Shown here piece by piece: positions 38,975-48,490 of a DNA stretch of 64,000 nt. Location: assembly GCF_030285665.1 (NCBI RefSeq), contig NZ_CP127295.1, positions 1,922,001 through 1,986,000 of the forward strand, read 5' to 3'. The notes below the pieces were generated by a model that saw only the letters and a list, made by a program, of their open reading frames with translations, did no database searches and had not been told where the DNA came from. This stretch comes from Amycolatopsis mongoliensis. GTDB lineage: Bacteria; Actinomycetota; Actinomycetes; Mycobacteriales; Pseudonocardiaceae. The number at the start of each line of letters is the position of its first letter. Positions within the stretch are counted from its first letter, which is position 1. The position numbers and the translations under genes are program-made.

Positions 38975-41644
38975 TCAGGTGAGGGTGCGGGGGCGGATGG
39001 CGTTCGCCCGGTCCACGAGCTTCACGCGCTCGTCGACCGTGCTCGCCAGCCGCGCCAGCGCGCGGTAGCACCGCTCCAGCCCGAACCGCAGCTCCCGCTC
39101 GTCCAGCGGGAACCCCAGCACCCGTGCACCCGGCGTGGGTTTGCCCTGCTTGAGCCAGTCGTGCGCGGCTTCGAGCACCCCCGCGGACAGCCGCGTCTGG
39201 CGCTCGAGGTCCAGCCGGAGCCGCTCCAGCCGGGACGACGCGTCCAGCAGGTCGTGCTCGGTCACCGGCGTCTCGCGGCCGTTCGCCTTGGTCGCCGTCG
39301 TCTTGATCCTGATCGCCGCGACCTGCGCGTCGACGTAGTGCGTCGAGGACTGCGGGACCGTCTCGAGCACCTCCACCGCGCTGTTGCGCGCGCCCTGCGC
39401 GAGGTACACCCGCGCGAGGCCGAACGCCGCGCTGACGTACGTGCGGTCGGTCCGCCAGACCAGCTCGTAGAACCGCGCCGCGGCGAAGTAGTCGCCGACG
39501 CCCTCGGCACTGATCCCCAGCGCCAGCTTCGGCGCGATCTCGCCCGGCAGGTCGTCGTACACGGACTCGAACGCGACCTGCGCGACCCGGGACCGCCCGC
39601 CCGCCAGCTCGATCAGGCCGCGGTACCAGTCGATCCGCCAGTCGTGCGGGAAGCCATTCTTGATCGCCAGGTACTGCCCCGCCTGCAGCTGCCGCTGCGC
39701 CTCGGCCAGCTCGCCCAGCTCGATCCGGGCGCGCACGATCCGCAGCCGCACCTCGATCGACTCGCGCGGCGCGCCGGCCAGCGCCTCGATGGCACCGCGC
39801 GGGTCGAGGGCGGTCGTCGTGGCGAGCACGCCCGCCGCCGGGTCGTCCGTGTCGACCTGCGGGATCGGCAGGCCGGCCACGACCTCGTCCGCGCCGGGCA
39901 GCGGCACGCTCTGGCCGGCCTCCGGCACCACCAGCTGCACACCGAAGGTGCGGCTCTCCGGGCCGAACACCGTCGACGCGCCGGGCCGCGGCTTGCCGGT
40001 GCCGAGCGCCATGATCTCGCGCAGCACCCCGGTCAGCTGGTCGCCCATCTCCTCGGCGGAGAGGAACCGCCGGTCCGGGTCGGCGTGCGTCGCGCGCCGC
40101 AGGAACCGGTAGTACGAACCGAAGAGCGCGAACAGCGGGACCGCGTCCGGGCCGGGCAGCGTCGTCTTGAACTTGCTGGTGTAGCCGGTGAACTCGAAGC
40201 TCAGCACCGCGAGCGTGCGCCCGACGGTGAACAGGTCCGACGCCACCGACGCGCCCTGCTTCGCCAGCTCCGGCGCGCTGTAGCCGGTGGTGAAGAACAG
40301 CGGGCTCTCGTAGTCGTCCATCCGCCGGACCGCGCCCAGGTCGATCAGCTTCAGCTGCTCGTTGGTCTGGATCACGTTGTCCGGCTTGAGGTCGCAGTAG
40401 AGCAGGTTCTGACTGTGCAGGTACCCGAGCGCGGGCAGGATCTCCAGCCCGTACGCGATGACCTGGCCGATCGGCAGCGGCTCCGGGCGGCGGCTTTCGC
40501 GGTGGTGCGCGAGCGCGAGCTGGCGCAGCGACTGGCCGCCCACGTACTCCATGACGATGTAGCCGACGGTCGTCCCGCTGTGGGCATCCGGGTGCTGCAC
40601 GAAGTTGTGGATCTTGACGATGTTCGGGTGCTCGACCTCGGCGAGGAACCGCTGCTCGTTGGCCGCGGCCGCCATCGCCGTCTGGTCGCCGGTGTCGATC
40701 AGTCCTTTGAGGACGACCCAGCGGTCGCTGACGTTGTGGTCCTGCGCCAGGTAGATCCAGCCCAGGCCGCCGTAGGCGAGCGCGCCGAGAACCTCGTACT
40801 GGCCGCCGACCAGCTCGTTCGGCTTCAGCTTCGGGACGAACGAGAACGGCGCGCCGCAGTTCTCGCACTTCCCTTCCGCGGCACCGGGTTTCCCGTCCTT
40901 GCCGCGGCCGACCTTCGCGCTGCAGGTGCCGCAGAACCGCTTTTCCTCCGACACCACCGGGTTCGTCAGCACCGCCGACGCCGGGTCGCGCGCGGGCACC
41001 GGCGGGACCTCGACCAGCCCGGCGCCGAGCCGGCCGCGGCGCGAGCGCGACGTCCGCGACGACGTCCGCCGCGAGGTGCCGGGGAACGACCCCGACCCGG
41101 AGCCCGAACCGCTGCCGGTTCCCGAGCCGGTCCCGGTGCCGGTGTGCCGGCCTTCGCTGCTGCGCTCGGGCAGGACGCTTTCGGTGCCTGGGTCGGGCAG
41201 CGGCGTGCCCGGGCCGGTGTCCGGCCGAGGGGCCGGCGGCATGATGCTCTGGGTCTCCGGCGCCGGCGCGGCGAGCACGCTCGTCGGCTGCGGCGCGTTC
41301 GGGTCCGGGTGGACCACCTGCGTCGGGGGCTGCACGGCCTGCGTCGCCTGGACCGGCGGGAGGACGGGGTTGATGCTGCCCGGCGGGCGGGTCGGATCCT
41401 CCGCGCCCGGGATCGTCCCGCGCACCGCCGACGGCCGGCCACCCGGTGGCGTCGGCGGGCGGCGGACGGGCGCGTGGATGACGGTCTCCTCGCCCCGGGG
41501 CGGCGCACCGTCGTCGAGGCGGCCCGAGATCGACGGCTCCGGCGTCTCCCACCGCACCGGTGGCGGCGGCTGCCAGCTCGGCGTGGCCGGCTTCGGCTCG
41601 TCGTCCGGTGCGGCGTGCCGAGGACGGCGCGGCTCCTCCGACAC
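38975..41644 (-). CDS. pknG: Serine/threonine protein kinase PknG
   Basis: The product has 889 residues. A long Pro/Thr/Gly-rich N-terminus is followed by a rubredoxin-like zinc motif (CGTC and CENC, about residues 236-262), the kinase domain (G-loop ALAYGGLGWIYLA, catalytic YCDLKPDNVIQ and DLG in LIDLGAVR instead of DFG), and C-terminal TPR repeats. It is soluble. In mycobacteria and corynebacteria PknG phosphorylates GarA/OdhI and so controls 2-oxoglutarate dehydrogenase. The GTG at 41644 follows GGGAGG. It is the third gene of glnX-glnH-pknG. Confidence 0.95.
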   Translation of the reverse strand: MSEEPRRPRHAAPDDEPKPATPSWQPPPPVRWETPEPSISGRLDDGAPPRGEETVIHAPVRRPPTPPGGRPSAVRGTIPGAEDPTRPPGSINPVLPPVQATQAVQPPTQVVHPDPNAPQPTSVLAAPAPETQSIMPPAPRPDTGPGTPLPDPGTESVLPERSSEGRHTGTGTGSGTGSGSGSGSGSFPGTSRRTSSRTSRSRRGRLGAGLVEVPPVPARDPASAVLTNPVVSEEKRFCGTCSAKVGRGKDGKPGAAEGKCENCGAPFSFVPKLKPNELVGGQYEVLGALAYGGLGWIYLAQDHNVSDRWVVLKGLIDTGDQTAMAAAANEQRFLAEVEHPNIVKIHNFVQHPDAHSGTTVGYIVMEYVGGQSLRQLALAHHRESRRPEPLPIGQVIAYGLEILPALGYLHSQNLLYCDLKPDNVIQTNEQLKLIDLGAVRRMDDYESPLFFTTGYSAPELAKQGASVASDLFTVGRTLAVLSFEFTGYTSKFKTTLPGPDAVPLFALFGSYYRFLRRATHADPDRRFLSAEEMGDQLTGVLREIMALGTGKPRPGASTVFGPESRTFGVQLVVPEAGQSVPLPGADEVVAGLPIPQVDTDDPAAGVLATTTALDPRGAIEALAGAPRESIEVRLRIVRARIELGELAEAQRQLQAGQYLAIKNGFPHDWRIDWYRGLIELAGGRSRVAQVAFESVYDDLPGEIAPKLALGISAEGVGDYFAAARFYELVWRTDRTYVSAAFGLARVYLAQGARNSAVEVLETVPQSSTHYVDAQVAAIRIKTTATKANGRETPVTEHDLLDASSRLERLRLDLERQTRLSAGVLEAAHDWLKQGKPTPGARVLGFPLDERELRFGLERCYRALARLASTVDERVKLVDRANAIRPRTLT

Positions 41645-41697
41645 TGCTTACCTCCCAGATCCCCGGCCTGCGGGAACCAATCCTAGTCGCGACGCGC

Positions 41698-42666
41698 TCA
41701 CCGGTACTGCGGCGACGGCGGCGAGGCCGACCCGAGCGACGGCTCCACCCACTTGCGGTAGCTGTCCTGCCAGACGCCGGTGCCGCGGATCTCGTCGAGG
41801 ACCGCGTTGACGTAGCGGACCATGTCCTCGTTGTCCTTCGGGATGCCGATGCCGTAGTTCTCCTGCGTGAACTGCGCGCCGACGACCTTGAGCGTCGGGT
41901 CCTGCGCGGCCATCCCGGCGAGGATCGTGTCGTCGGTCGACACCGCGGCGACCTGGCCCTGCTGGAGCATCACCAGGCAGTCGGACCAGTTGTCCACCGA
42001 AACCGGCACCACCTTCGCCGGGTCGGTCGCGATCTTCGCCAGCGACGTCGACTTCTTGGCCGCGCACACGCGCTTGCCGCTCAGGTCGGAGAGCTTCTCG
42101 GCCTTCGACTCCTTGGCGACCAGGATCCGCTGCCCGGCCACGTAGTACACCGAGGAGAACTGGACCTTCTTCCGGCGGTCGCAGGTGATGCTGTAGGTCC
42201 GGACCACGACGTCGACCTGGTGCGCCTGCAGGACGTCCTCGCGCTGCAACGACGGGATCGCGCGGAACTGGACGTGGCCCTCGGAGGTGCCGAACAGGGC
42301 GCGGGCGATGGCGTTGACCATGTCGATGTCGAAGCCCTCGAGGTTGCCCGAGGTGGGGTTGCGGAACCCGAAGAGGTAGGTGGTCTGGTCGACGCCGGCG
42401 ATCAGCTTCCCGCGTTCCTTGATCTTCGCCATGGTCGAGTCGCTGCCGATGTTCCCGTTCGGCGGCAGGCTGGCCAGCGGGTTGCAGCTGGTGTCGGCGC
42501 CGCCGCCCGCGGTCGCGTCCGGGCCGCCGACGTGCGCGGGCTGCGGCCAGGCCGCGTTGCTCACCGGCGCCGGGTCGACCGGTTTCCCGGGGCTGCCGCA
42601 CGACGCCGCGAGCAGCGCGACGAGCGCCAGCACGCCCGCCCGGACCGTGTTCCCCCGCCTGCTCAC
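41698..42666 (-). CDS. glnH: Glutamate-binding lipoprotein GlnH
   Basis: The product has 322 residues with a lipobox (ALLAASCGSPG) and the solute-binding fold for amino acids (YLFGFRNPTSGNLEGFDIDM, then KVVPVSVDNWSDCLVMLQQG). No ABC permease or ATPase genes accompany it. In mycobacteria the orthologue binds Asp/Glu and signals through GlnX to PknG. The ATG at 42666 overlaps the glnX stop. Confidence 0.92.
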   Translation of the reverse strand: MSRRGNTVRAGVLALVALLAASCGSPGKPVDPAPVSNAAWPQPAHVGGPDATAGGGADTSCNPLASLPPNGNIGSDSTMAKIKERGKLIAGVDQTTYLFGFRNPTSGNLEGFDIDMVNAIARALFGTSEGHVQFRAIPSLQREDVLQAHQVDVVVRTYSITCDRRKKVQFSSVYYVAGQRILVAKESKAEKLSDLSGKRVCAAKKSTSLAKIATDPAKVVPVSVDNWSDCLVMLQQGQVAAVSTDDTILAGMAAQDPTLKVVGAQFTQENYGIGIPKDNEDMVRYVNAVLDEIRGTGVWQDSYRKWVEPSLGSASPPSPQYR

Positions 42667-44075
42667 CGGTACTCCCTCAGTCGCTCCCGGATTCCCATGG
42701 TGACCCCCGCCGCTGCGACCACCGCGAGCACGGCGAGGCCCGGCGCCAGCAGCGTCAGCGCGGCGTCGCCGGCGTGGGTGTCGTCGAGGAACTGCTGCCT
42801 GCCGACGTCGATCGCCGCCTGGAGGCTGTCGTCGAGCCGCCGGAACGCCGGGGCCGAGCCGGTCTCGCGGTCCTCCAGCACGGCGGTGTCGACCGCTTCC
42901 TGGTACTGCCCGGAGTCGTCCTGCCGGCGGACCTGCTGGTGCGCCTTCAGCCAGTCTTCCGCGGCCTTCGTCGCGTCGGCGACCTTCGCGGCGCCTTCGC
43001 CGTCCGTGATCAGGCCGCGGGCTTCGCCGAGCAGGCCGCCCTGGCCGTCCGGGCCGACCAGCTGGGCCGCGTTGGTGCCGAAGTCCCGTTCGTACGCCGC
43101 GCCGTCACCGCGGGCGACCAGCGTCAGCGTCTCGTCGGCGCGGGCCTGCAGCGCGGCGATCCGCGCGCGGACGAGCACGTCGACGCGGTGCGAACCGTCG
43201 TCCTGGCCGCTGCCGACCAGGCTGCCCTGCACGATCAGCGCGACCGAACCCCACAGCAGCGACACGACGACGGCGGCCGTCGCGACGACCAGCCCGATGT
43301 TGAGCACCCGGTTGGTCCGCCGGGTCAGGTAGACCTGCGCGACGACGAGCGCGGCCAGCAGCGCGACCATCAGGATCGTGGCCAGCCACGGGAAGCCGGT
43401 GGAGCTGTCCTGCTCCTCGATCAGCCGCTCGGTGTCGACGCGGTAGAGGTCCTGCGCGGCGGGCAGGATCTTCGCGCGCATCAGCTCGGAGGCCTCGCGC
43501 AGGTAGGACGCGCCGACCGGGTAGCCGAGGCGGTTGTTCGCGCGGGCGGTCTCGACGAGCCCGGTGTAGACCGGCAGCGACTGGTTGAGGACGTCGACCG
43601 GGGCGGCCGCGGCGGCGACGTCGGAGGAGTCGGAGGCGGCCTTCGCGAGGGCGGCGCCGGCTTCGGCGATGTCGCGCTCGTAGCGGGAGCGCAGCTCGGG
43701 CGGCTCGGTGCCGATGGAGAGGAACGCGCTGGCCGCGGTCGCGTCGGCGTCCGAGAGCGACTTGTAGACCTGCTGCGCGGCGGCGGCCAGGGGCTCGCGG
43801 TGGTCGATGACGCCGCTGATCGTGTCGTCGCGGTCCTGCACCGACAGCGTCGCGACCAGCCCGGCGACGAGCGCGAGCAGCACCAGCCCGACGGCGATCA
43901 CGGTGAGCCGGCCCGGCGTCGTCGCGGCGGACCGGATGATCGCGCGCACCGCCTGGCCGGGCAGGTCCAGTAGCCCGAGGAGGCCGCTGCGGCCCCGGTC
44001 GCGGCCGTCCGGTGGCGGCGGCGGGGGTCCGGGCGCGGGCGCCGCGGGACCCGGGGCCGTCGCAGTGCTGGTCAT
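42663..44075 (-). CDS. glnX: GlnX-like membrane sensor
   Basis: The product has 470 residues: a Pro-rich N-terminus, one membrane segment near 60-80 (LTVIAVGLVLLALVAGLVAT), a large helical extracellular domain (SLSDADATAASAFLSIGTEP), a second pair of membrane segments near 230-290, a further helical domain, and a final membrane segment close to the C-terminus. The order matches GlnX of mycobacteria, which links GlnH to PknG. The ATG at 44075 is the first credible start. Confidence 0.9.
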   Translation of the reverse strand: MTSTATAPGPAAPAPGPPPPPPDGRDRGRSGLLGLLDLPGQAVRAIIRSAATTPGRLTVIAVGLVLLALVAGLVATLSVQDRDDTISGVIDHREPLAAAAQQVYKSLSDADATAASAFLSIGTEPPELRSRYERDIAEAGAALAKAASDSSDVAAAAAPVDVLNQSLPVYTGLVETARANNRLGYPVGASYLREASELMRAKILPAAQDLYRVDTERLIEEQDSSTGFPWLATILMVALLAALVVAQVYLTRRTNRVLNIGLVVATAAVVVSLLWGSVALIVQGSLVGSGQDDGSHRVDVLVRARIAALQARADETLTLVARGDGAAYERDFGTNAAQLVGPDGQGGLLGEARGLITDGEGAAKVADATKAAEDWLKAHQQVRRQDDSGQYQEAVDTAVLEDRETGSAPAFRRLDDSLQAAIDVGRQQFLDDTHAGDAALTLLAPGLAVLAVVAAAGVTMGIRERLREYR

Positions 44076-44183
44076 CCCCGATTCCTCCCCGAAAGCCGTA
44101 CCCCGAGAAGGTAGCCGAGTGGCGGCGCACGCGGGCACGGGCACCACCCGCCGTCACCAGCACGTGATCTCGGCGCGAGCCGG

Positions 44184-45311
44184 TCAGCCCCGGATTTCGG
44201 CGAGTACGCGCCAGTAGCCGTCTTCCGGGCCCGACTCCAGCGCGCCATCGGCGAGGGCCAGGCGCTCGCGCATCCCGGCCAACCCGAAACCTTCACCTGT
44301 TCGAGTGAATCCACCGAGCTTGTTGCGGACCTCGAGCCGAACAACGCCGGGCTCGTGGTCCAGCCGCATCCGGACGTCTTCGCCGGGCGCGTGCTTGCCC
44401 GCGTTCGTCAGGGCTTCCCGCGCGACGCTCACCAGCGCGACGACCGCCGCGGACGGCAGCGGCCGGGCCTCGCCGCCGGTGTCGAAGGCGACTTCGACGC
44501 CGTGGTTGCCGGCGTGCTCGGCGGCCACCGCGGCGAGCGCCTCGGCCAGCGGCGGGACGTCGCGGCGGAGCGCGGCGACGGCGTTGCGCGCTTCGGCCAG
44601 CCCGTCGGCGGCCAGGCGCCGCGACCGGCGGACCGACCGCAGCGCACCGTCCACATCGGACCGTTCCTCGAGCAGCGCCTCGGCGAGCTCGAGCTGGACC
44701 CCCAGCGCGCCCAGGGAATGCGCCAGGACGTCGTGGATCTCGCGGGCGATGCGCGTGCGTTCGTCGAGCGCGGCGGCGCGCGCGTGTTCGGCCTGCGCGA
44801 GCCGGGTCTGCTCGAGCAGCGCCCCGGCCTGGATGGCCTGGACCTCGTACTGACGGCGGTTGAGCCCGACCAGCACGAGCATCAGCATCACGGCGGCGTC
44901 GCCGAGGGCCGCGCCGGCGGAGTGCCCGGCGACCGTGTGCGCGGTCACCGCGAGCGCGACGTCGAGCAGGCCGGTCCCGAGGATCACGCCGACACTCAGC
45001 GTGGTGAGCGCCGCCAGCCGGCCGAGCGGGATGACGGACAGGAGGAGCGCCGACGAGTCCCCGGCCTGGCCGACCAGGGCCGCCGGCAGCACGCTCGCCA
45101 CGGCGAGCAGCGTCGCCGCCGTCCTCGGCCGCCGCGACGCGAGCAGGACGAAGCCGAGCCAGCAGGCGCTCGAGACGCCGTAGGCGGCCCAGATCCGCGG
45201 GTCCGGTTCGCGCGCGGTCACCAGCGTTCCGGCGACGAACAAGGTGCCGAGCACCTGCACCACGAGCCAGCTCGGCGCGATGGTGTCGGGCAGCAGGGGA
45301 CGTTTCGGCAC
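44184..45311 (-). CDS. Sensor histidine kinase, HisKA_3 type, without adjacent response regulator
   Basis: The product has 375 residues with four to five N-terminal membrane segments, the dimerisation/phosphorylation site in ERTRIAREIHDVLAHSLGAL (the His in EIHD), and a C-terminal ATPase (VALVSVAREALTNAGKHAPG, then GFGLAGMRERL). No response-regulator gene is adjacent; the upstream gene is a GAF regulator, 22 nt away, so they may be cotranscribed. The signal is unknown. Confidence 0.9.
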   Translation of the reverse strand: MPKRPLLPDTIAPSWLVVQVLGTLFVAGTLVTAREPDPRIWAAYGVSSACWLGFVLLASRRPRTAATLLAVASVLPAALVGQAGDSSALLLSVIPLGRLAALTTLSVGVILGTGLLDVALAVTAHTVAGHSAGAALGDAAVMLMLVLVGLNRRQYEVQAIQAGALLEQTRLAQAEHARAAALDERTRIAREIHDVLAHSLGALGVQLELAEALLEERSDVDGALRSVRRSRRLAADGLAEARNAVAALRRDVPPLAEALAAVAAEHAGNHGVEVAFDTGGEARPLPSAAVVALVSVAREALTNAGKHAPGEDVRMRLDHEPGVVRLEVRNKLGGFTRTGEGFGLAGMRERLALADGALESGPEDGYWRVLAEIRG

Positions 45312-45333
45312 GTCGCCATCTTCCCCGGTTCGA

Positions 45334-46596
45334 TCAGCCGCGGATGGCGGGGGCGAGCGAGTGCGGCAGCACCGCTTCGGGGCTCGGCGGGCGCCGGACC
45401 AGCACTTCGACGTCGTCGGCGAAGCGGTACGGCTTCGCGCCGAGGATGCCGCCGAAGTGGCGGCGCAGCCGGGACATCTCCGCCCGGACGGTGACCGTCC
45501 GGCCCGCGTCGCCGAACAGGTCCGACGACAGCTCGGACGCCGAGCGGCCGGCGCGGTGGCTGGCCAGCACGTAGAGCATTTCGGCGTGGCGCGGGCTGAG
45601 CCGGTGCGTCCAGGTCCCGGCCGCGCCGGCCACGGTCAGCTCGGGTTCGCGCGGCGACCGGACGTCGAGGACGACGCGGGTCGGCGCGGCGGCGTCGTTC
45701 TCGGTGGGGCGGATCAGCCAGCCGCCGGGTACGGGCTCGACCGCGCAGTGGCCGTACGCCGGCAGCCAGACCCCGCCCGGCGCGAGGTTCGCGGGCAGCG
45801 CGATCCGGTCGACCGGCGCGAGCCCGGCGGCCGCGGCGACCCAGCCGTGCTCGTCGGCGACGACGGCCTGCCCGCCGACCTTCGCGAGCACCGGGACGGC
45901 GAAGCCGCGAAGGCGTTCCAGCTCGGTGAGGTGGGTGGTGCGCAGCTGGGACTCCGCGAGCCGCGTCACGGCGTCGACCAGCGCCAACGTCGTCGCGTGG
46001 ACGGTCGAAGCCGGGCCGGAGAGGTCGACGACCCCGAGCAGCCTGCCGTCGCGTGGGTCGTGCAGCGGCGCGGCGGCGCACGTCCAGGAGTGGTGTGCGC
46101 GGACGTAGTGCTCGGCGGCGTACATCTGGACCGGGCGGCGGGTGACCAGCGCGGTGCCGATCGCGTTGGTGCCGACGGCTTCCTCCTGCCAGCCGACGCC
46201 TTCGACGAAACCGAGCCCGTCGGCGCGGCGGCGGACCGAGGCACTGCCGTCGCGCCAGAGCACGGTGCCGCCCGCGTCGACGATCACCATGATGTGCGCG
46301 GCCTGCTCGGCCACGCTGATCAGCCCGCCGCGCAGCGTCGGCAGCGCCTCGGCCAGCCCGCTCGTGCGGCGGCGTCCTTCGAGCTCTTCGAAGGTCAGGA
46401 CGGGCGCGGCGGACCGGCTGTCGGGATCGATGCCGAGGCGGCGCATCCGCTGCCAGGACGCGTCGACCACCGGCCGCGGCCGGCTGGGCAGTGCCTTGCC
46501 GGTCAGGGCCGCTTCGTGCACCTGCGCGAGGACACGGGCGTGCCGCCGGGGATCCGCCCCGGCAGGCAACGCTGCCTCGAGGTCTCGTTGCCCCAA
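45334..46596 (-). CDS. GAF-domain transcriptional regulator, AcoR-like without sigma-54 module
   Basis: The product has 420 residues. The start SWQRMRRLGIDPDS and the GAF segment (GFVEGVGWQEEAVGTNAIGT) match the sensory part of acetoin-type regulators. There is no AAA+ sigma-54 interaction domain. Instead the C-terminus has a winged-helix-like region (LSPRHAEMLYVLASHRAGRS, then VRAEMSRLRRHFGGILG). The TTG at 46596 has GGAG 6 nt upstream. It lies close to the aco genes on the same strand and could regulate them. Confidence 0.85.
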   Translation of the reverse strand: MGQRDLEAALPAGADPRRHARVLAQVHEAALTGKALPSRPRPVVDASWQRMRRLGIDPDSRSAAPVLTFEELEGRRRTSGLAEALPTLRGGLISVAEQAAHIMVIVDAGGTVLWRDGSASVRRRADGLGFVEGVGWQEEAVGTNAIGTALVTRRPVQMYAAEHYVRAHHSWTCAAAPLHDPRDGRLLGVVDLSGPASTVHATTLALVDAVTRLAESQLRTTHLTELERLRGFAVPVLAKVGGQAVVADEHGWVAAAAGLAPVDRIALPANLAPGGVWLPAYGHCAVEPVPGGWLIRPTENDAAAPTRVVLDVRSPREPELTVAGAAGTWTHRLSPRHAEMLYVLASHRAGRSASELSSDLFGDAGRTVTVRAEMSRLRRHFGGILGAKPYRFADDVEVLVRRPPSPEAVLPHSLAPAIRG

Positions 46597-46669
46597 CCGC
46601 CGCTCCTTGCGCTCCGCCTCCTCAGTCTGCCTTTTCGGTCCGCTGATCGGAAGGTGGCGAGCGTCGCGG

Positions 46670-47329
46670 TCAGCTCGGCTCGTTGGCCACCTTGACGCCG
46701 CCGAAAACCGCGGTCGCGTTGACCTTCAGCAGCGGCGCGTCCACCGGCAGCGAGCCGTTTCCTTCGGTCTTGTCCTCGTAGCCGCCGAGAATCGGCAAGC
46801 CGCCGAGCTCCACCCGCCAGTCCTTCGGCACGAGGACGTCGACCCCGCCGAACAGCGCGAACGCGTCGACGCTGGCCTGCTCGTCGATGTGGGCACCCCG
46901 CAGGTCGAGGGTCGCGCCGCCGAAGACGGCCGCGGCGTCGGCGTGCTGGAAGTGCTCCGAGCGGTCCACCGTCTTCGCCCCGCCGAACAGGACGACCGAC
47001 TCGGCCTGCGGCAGCCGCGTGCGGCTCTGCCGCCACAGTCCTGTGAGCACCGCCACGCCGCCGACGAGCAGCACCGCGGGCCAGAACAGATCGCCGTCGG
47101 TCCAGCTCAACTGCCCTGCCAGCAGCACGAGCCCGACCACGGTGAGCACGGTCGGACCGAACGTCACCCGCCGCTGCGACCACATCGCGGCCACGCCGAG
47201 CCCGATCAGCGCGACCGGCCACCAGGTTCCCGCCGTGCCGTCGAACCCCGCGACCCCGGTCGCGTCCAGGACGCCCAGCACCCCGAGCGCCACGAGGACC
47301 AGCCCGAGCCAAATCCGGATCAGCTTCAT
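46670..47329 (-). CDS. LiaF-like membrane protein
   Basis: The product has 219 residues. Four membrane segments at the N-terminus are followed by a soluble domain of repeated beta turns (VVLFGGAKTVDRSEHF, AAVFGGATLDLRGA, ALFGGVDVLVPKDW, ATAVFGGVKV). The FGG repeats are the signature of LiaF/YvqF C-terminal domains, which in Firmicutes take part in envelope-stress sensing. A LiaRS pair is not adjacent; the histidine kinase 1.4 kb downstream is a possible partner. Confidence 0.85.
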   Translation of the reverse strand: MKLIRIWLGLVLVALGVLGVLDATGVAGFDGTAGTWWPVALIGLGVAAMWSQRRVTFGPTVLTVVGLVLLAGQLSWTDGDLFWPAVLLVGGVAVLTGLWRQSRTRLPQAESVVLFGGAKTVDRSEHFQHADAAAVFGGATLDLRGAHIDEQASVDAFALFGGVDVLVPKDWRVELGGLPILGGYEDKTEGNGSLPVDAPLLKVNATAVFGGVKVANEPS

Positions 47330-47404
47330 CTCGACCTCCTCCGGGTCCGCCCCCTGCTCCGACGCTCGCTTGCCGGAGGCGGGTTTTCCCAGAGAAGAAG
47401 GACC

Positions 47405-48490
47405 TCAGCCGCGGTGACCTCCGTCGAGGATTGCGGCGAGCACGGCGCCCGGGGCTTCCAGGTGCACCAGGTGGCCGGCGTCGTCGACGTACACGTCCGC
47501 CTCCCCGGGTGGCAGCACGGCGTCCCGGCGACCCCAGATCGTCCTGGTCGGCACGTCCACTCCGGACAGCAACGGAGCTGCGTCGATGGCCTGCGCGTCA
47601 CCGTCGAGGAGCGTGTCCAGGAGGGTCGTGAGGACCTTGTCGACGCCGTCGCGCCGCTTGTACCTGAGCAGGTCGTCGGCCAGCTGGCGGGTGACGAGGT
47701 CCGGCGAGGCGAACAGGGCGCTCAGGTGCGGCTTCAGCTCGCGCCTGGTCGTCGCCGCCGCGAACCCGCGCAGGTAGCCGGCGTTGACGGCGGTGCCGAA
47801 GCCGGCCGGGGCGACCAGGGTGAGCCTGCTGACCTTGTGGGGTGCTTTCGCGGCCGCCGCCGTGACGACCGCGCCGCCCAGCGAGTGCCCGACCAGGTGC
47901 GCGCGCTCGATGCCCAGCGCGTCGAGGAAGCCGAGGACGGCGTCGGCCAGGGTGGCGAGCGAGCCGTCGCCGACGTCCTTGGTCGAATCGCCGTGGCCGG
48001 GCAGGTCGAGGGCGTGGACGATCTTCGTCCGGGAGAGCGGCTCCTGCACGAACAGCCAGGAGTTCTTGTCGCCGCCGTAGCCGTGGACCAGGACGACGAC
48101 GTCGCCCTCGGTGCCGAGCGTCGCGTAGGCGAGCGTCCTCCCGCCGACCTCGGCAGTGCCGGTGACCGGCCCTTCGGGAGCCACAACCGCGCCCGCCTCG
48201 ATCTCCTCGCGAGCTTTTCGGACGGCCTCGTCGAGTTCCGCGTCCTCGGTGTCCGCTTTGGCGAGCAGGGCGATCGTGCCGCCGACCGGCACCTCCTCGC
48301 CGACCGCGGCGACCACCCGCCGCAGCACGCCGTCACCCGGGGACTCGAGCGTGCCGTTGATCTTGTCGGTGTCGATGTCGGCGAGGTCGTCACCCGCTTC
48401 GACCTCGTCGCCTTCGGCCACGAACCAGTCGGTGATCCGGCCGCGTTCCATCGAGAGGCCCCACTTGGGCATCGTGACGGGCTGGATCAT
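47405..48490 (-). CDS. acoC: Acetoin dehydrogenase E2-like protein: lipoyl domain plus alpha/beta hydrolase
   Basis: The product has 361 residues. The lipoyl domain (about 1-80) has Lys43 in DIDTDKINGT as the lipoylation site. Instead of the usual E2 acyltransferase, residues 110-361 form an alpha/beta hydrolase with GHSLGG as nucleophile region, as in AcoC of known acetoin systems. It accepts the acetyl group from E1 on lipoate. The ATG at 48490 overlaps the acoB stop. Confidence 0.9.
   Translation of the reverse strand: MIQPVTMPKWGLSMERGRITDWFVAEGDEVEAGDDLADIDTDKINGTLESPGDGVLRRVVAAVGEEVPVGGTIALLAKADTEDAELDEAVRKAREEIEAGAVVAPEGPVTGTAEVGGRTLAYATLGTEGDVVVLVHGYGGDKNSWLFVQEPLSRTKIVHALDLPGHGDSTKDVGDGSLATLADAVLGFLDALGIERAHLVGHSLGGAVVTAAAAKAPHKVSRLTLVAPAGFGTAVNAGYLRGFAAATTRRELKPHLSALFASPDLVTRQLADDLLRYKRRDGVDKVLTTLLDTLLDGDAQAIDAAPLLSGVDVPTRTIWGRRDAVLPPGEADVYVDDAGHLVHLEAPGAVLAAILDGGHRG

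Noticed and set aside
40966..41508. Ser/Gly/Arg-rich frame within pknG
   Set aside because: It is a shadow of the low-complexity N-terminus of PknG in another frame.
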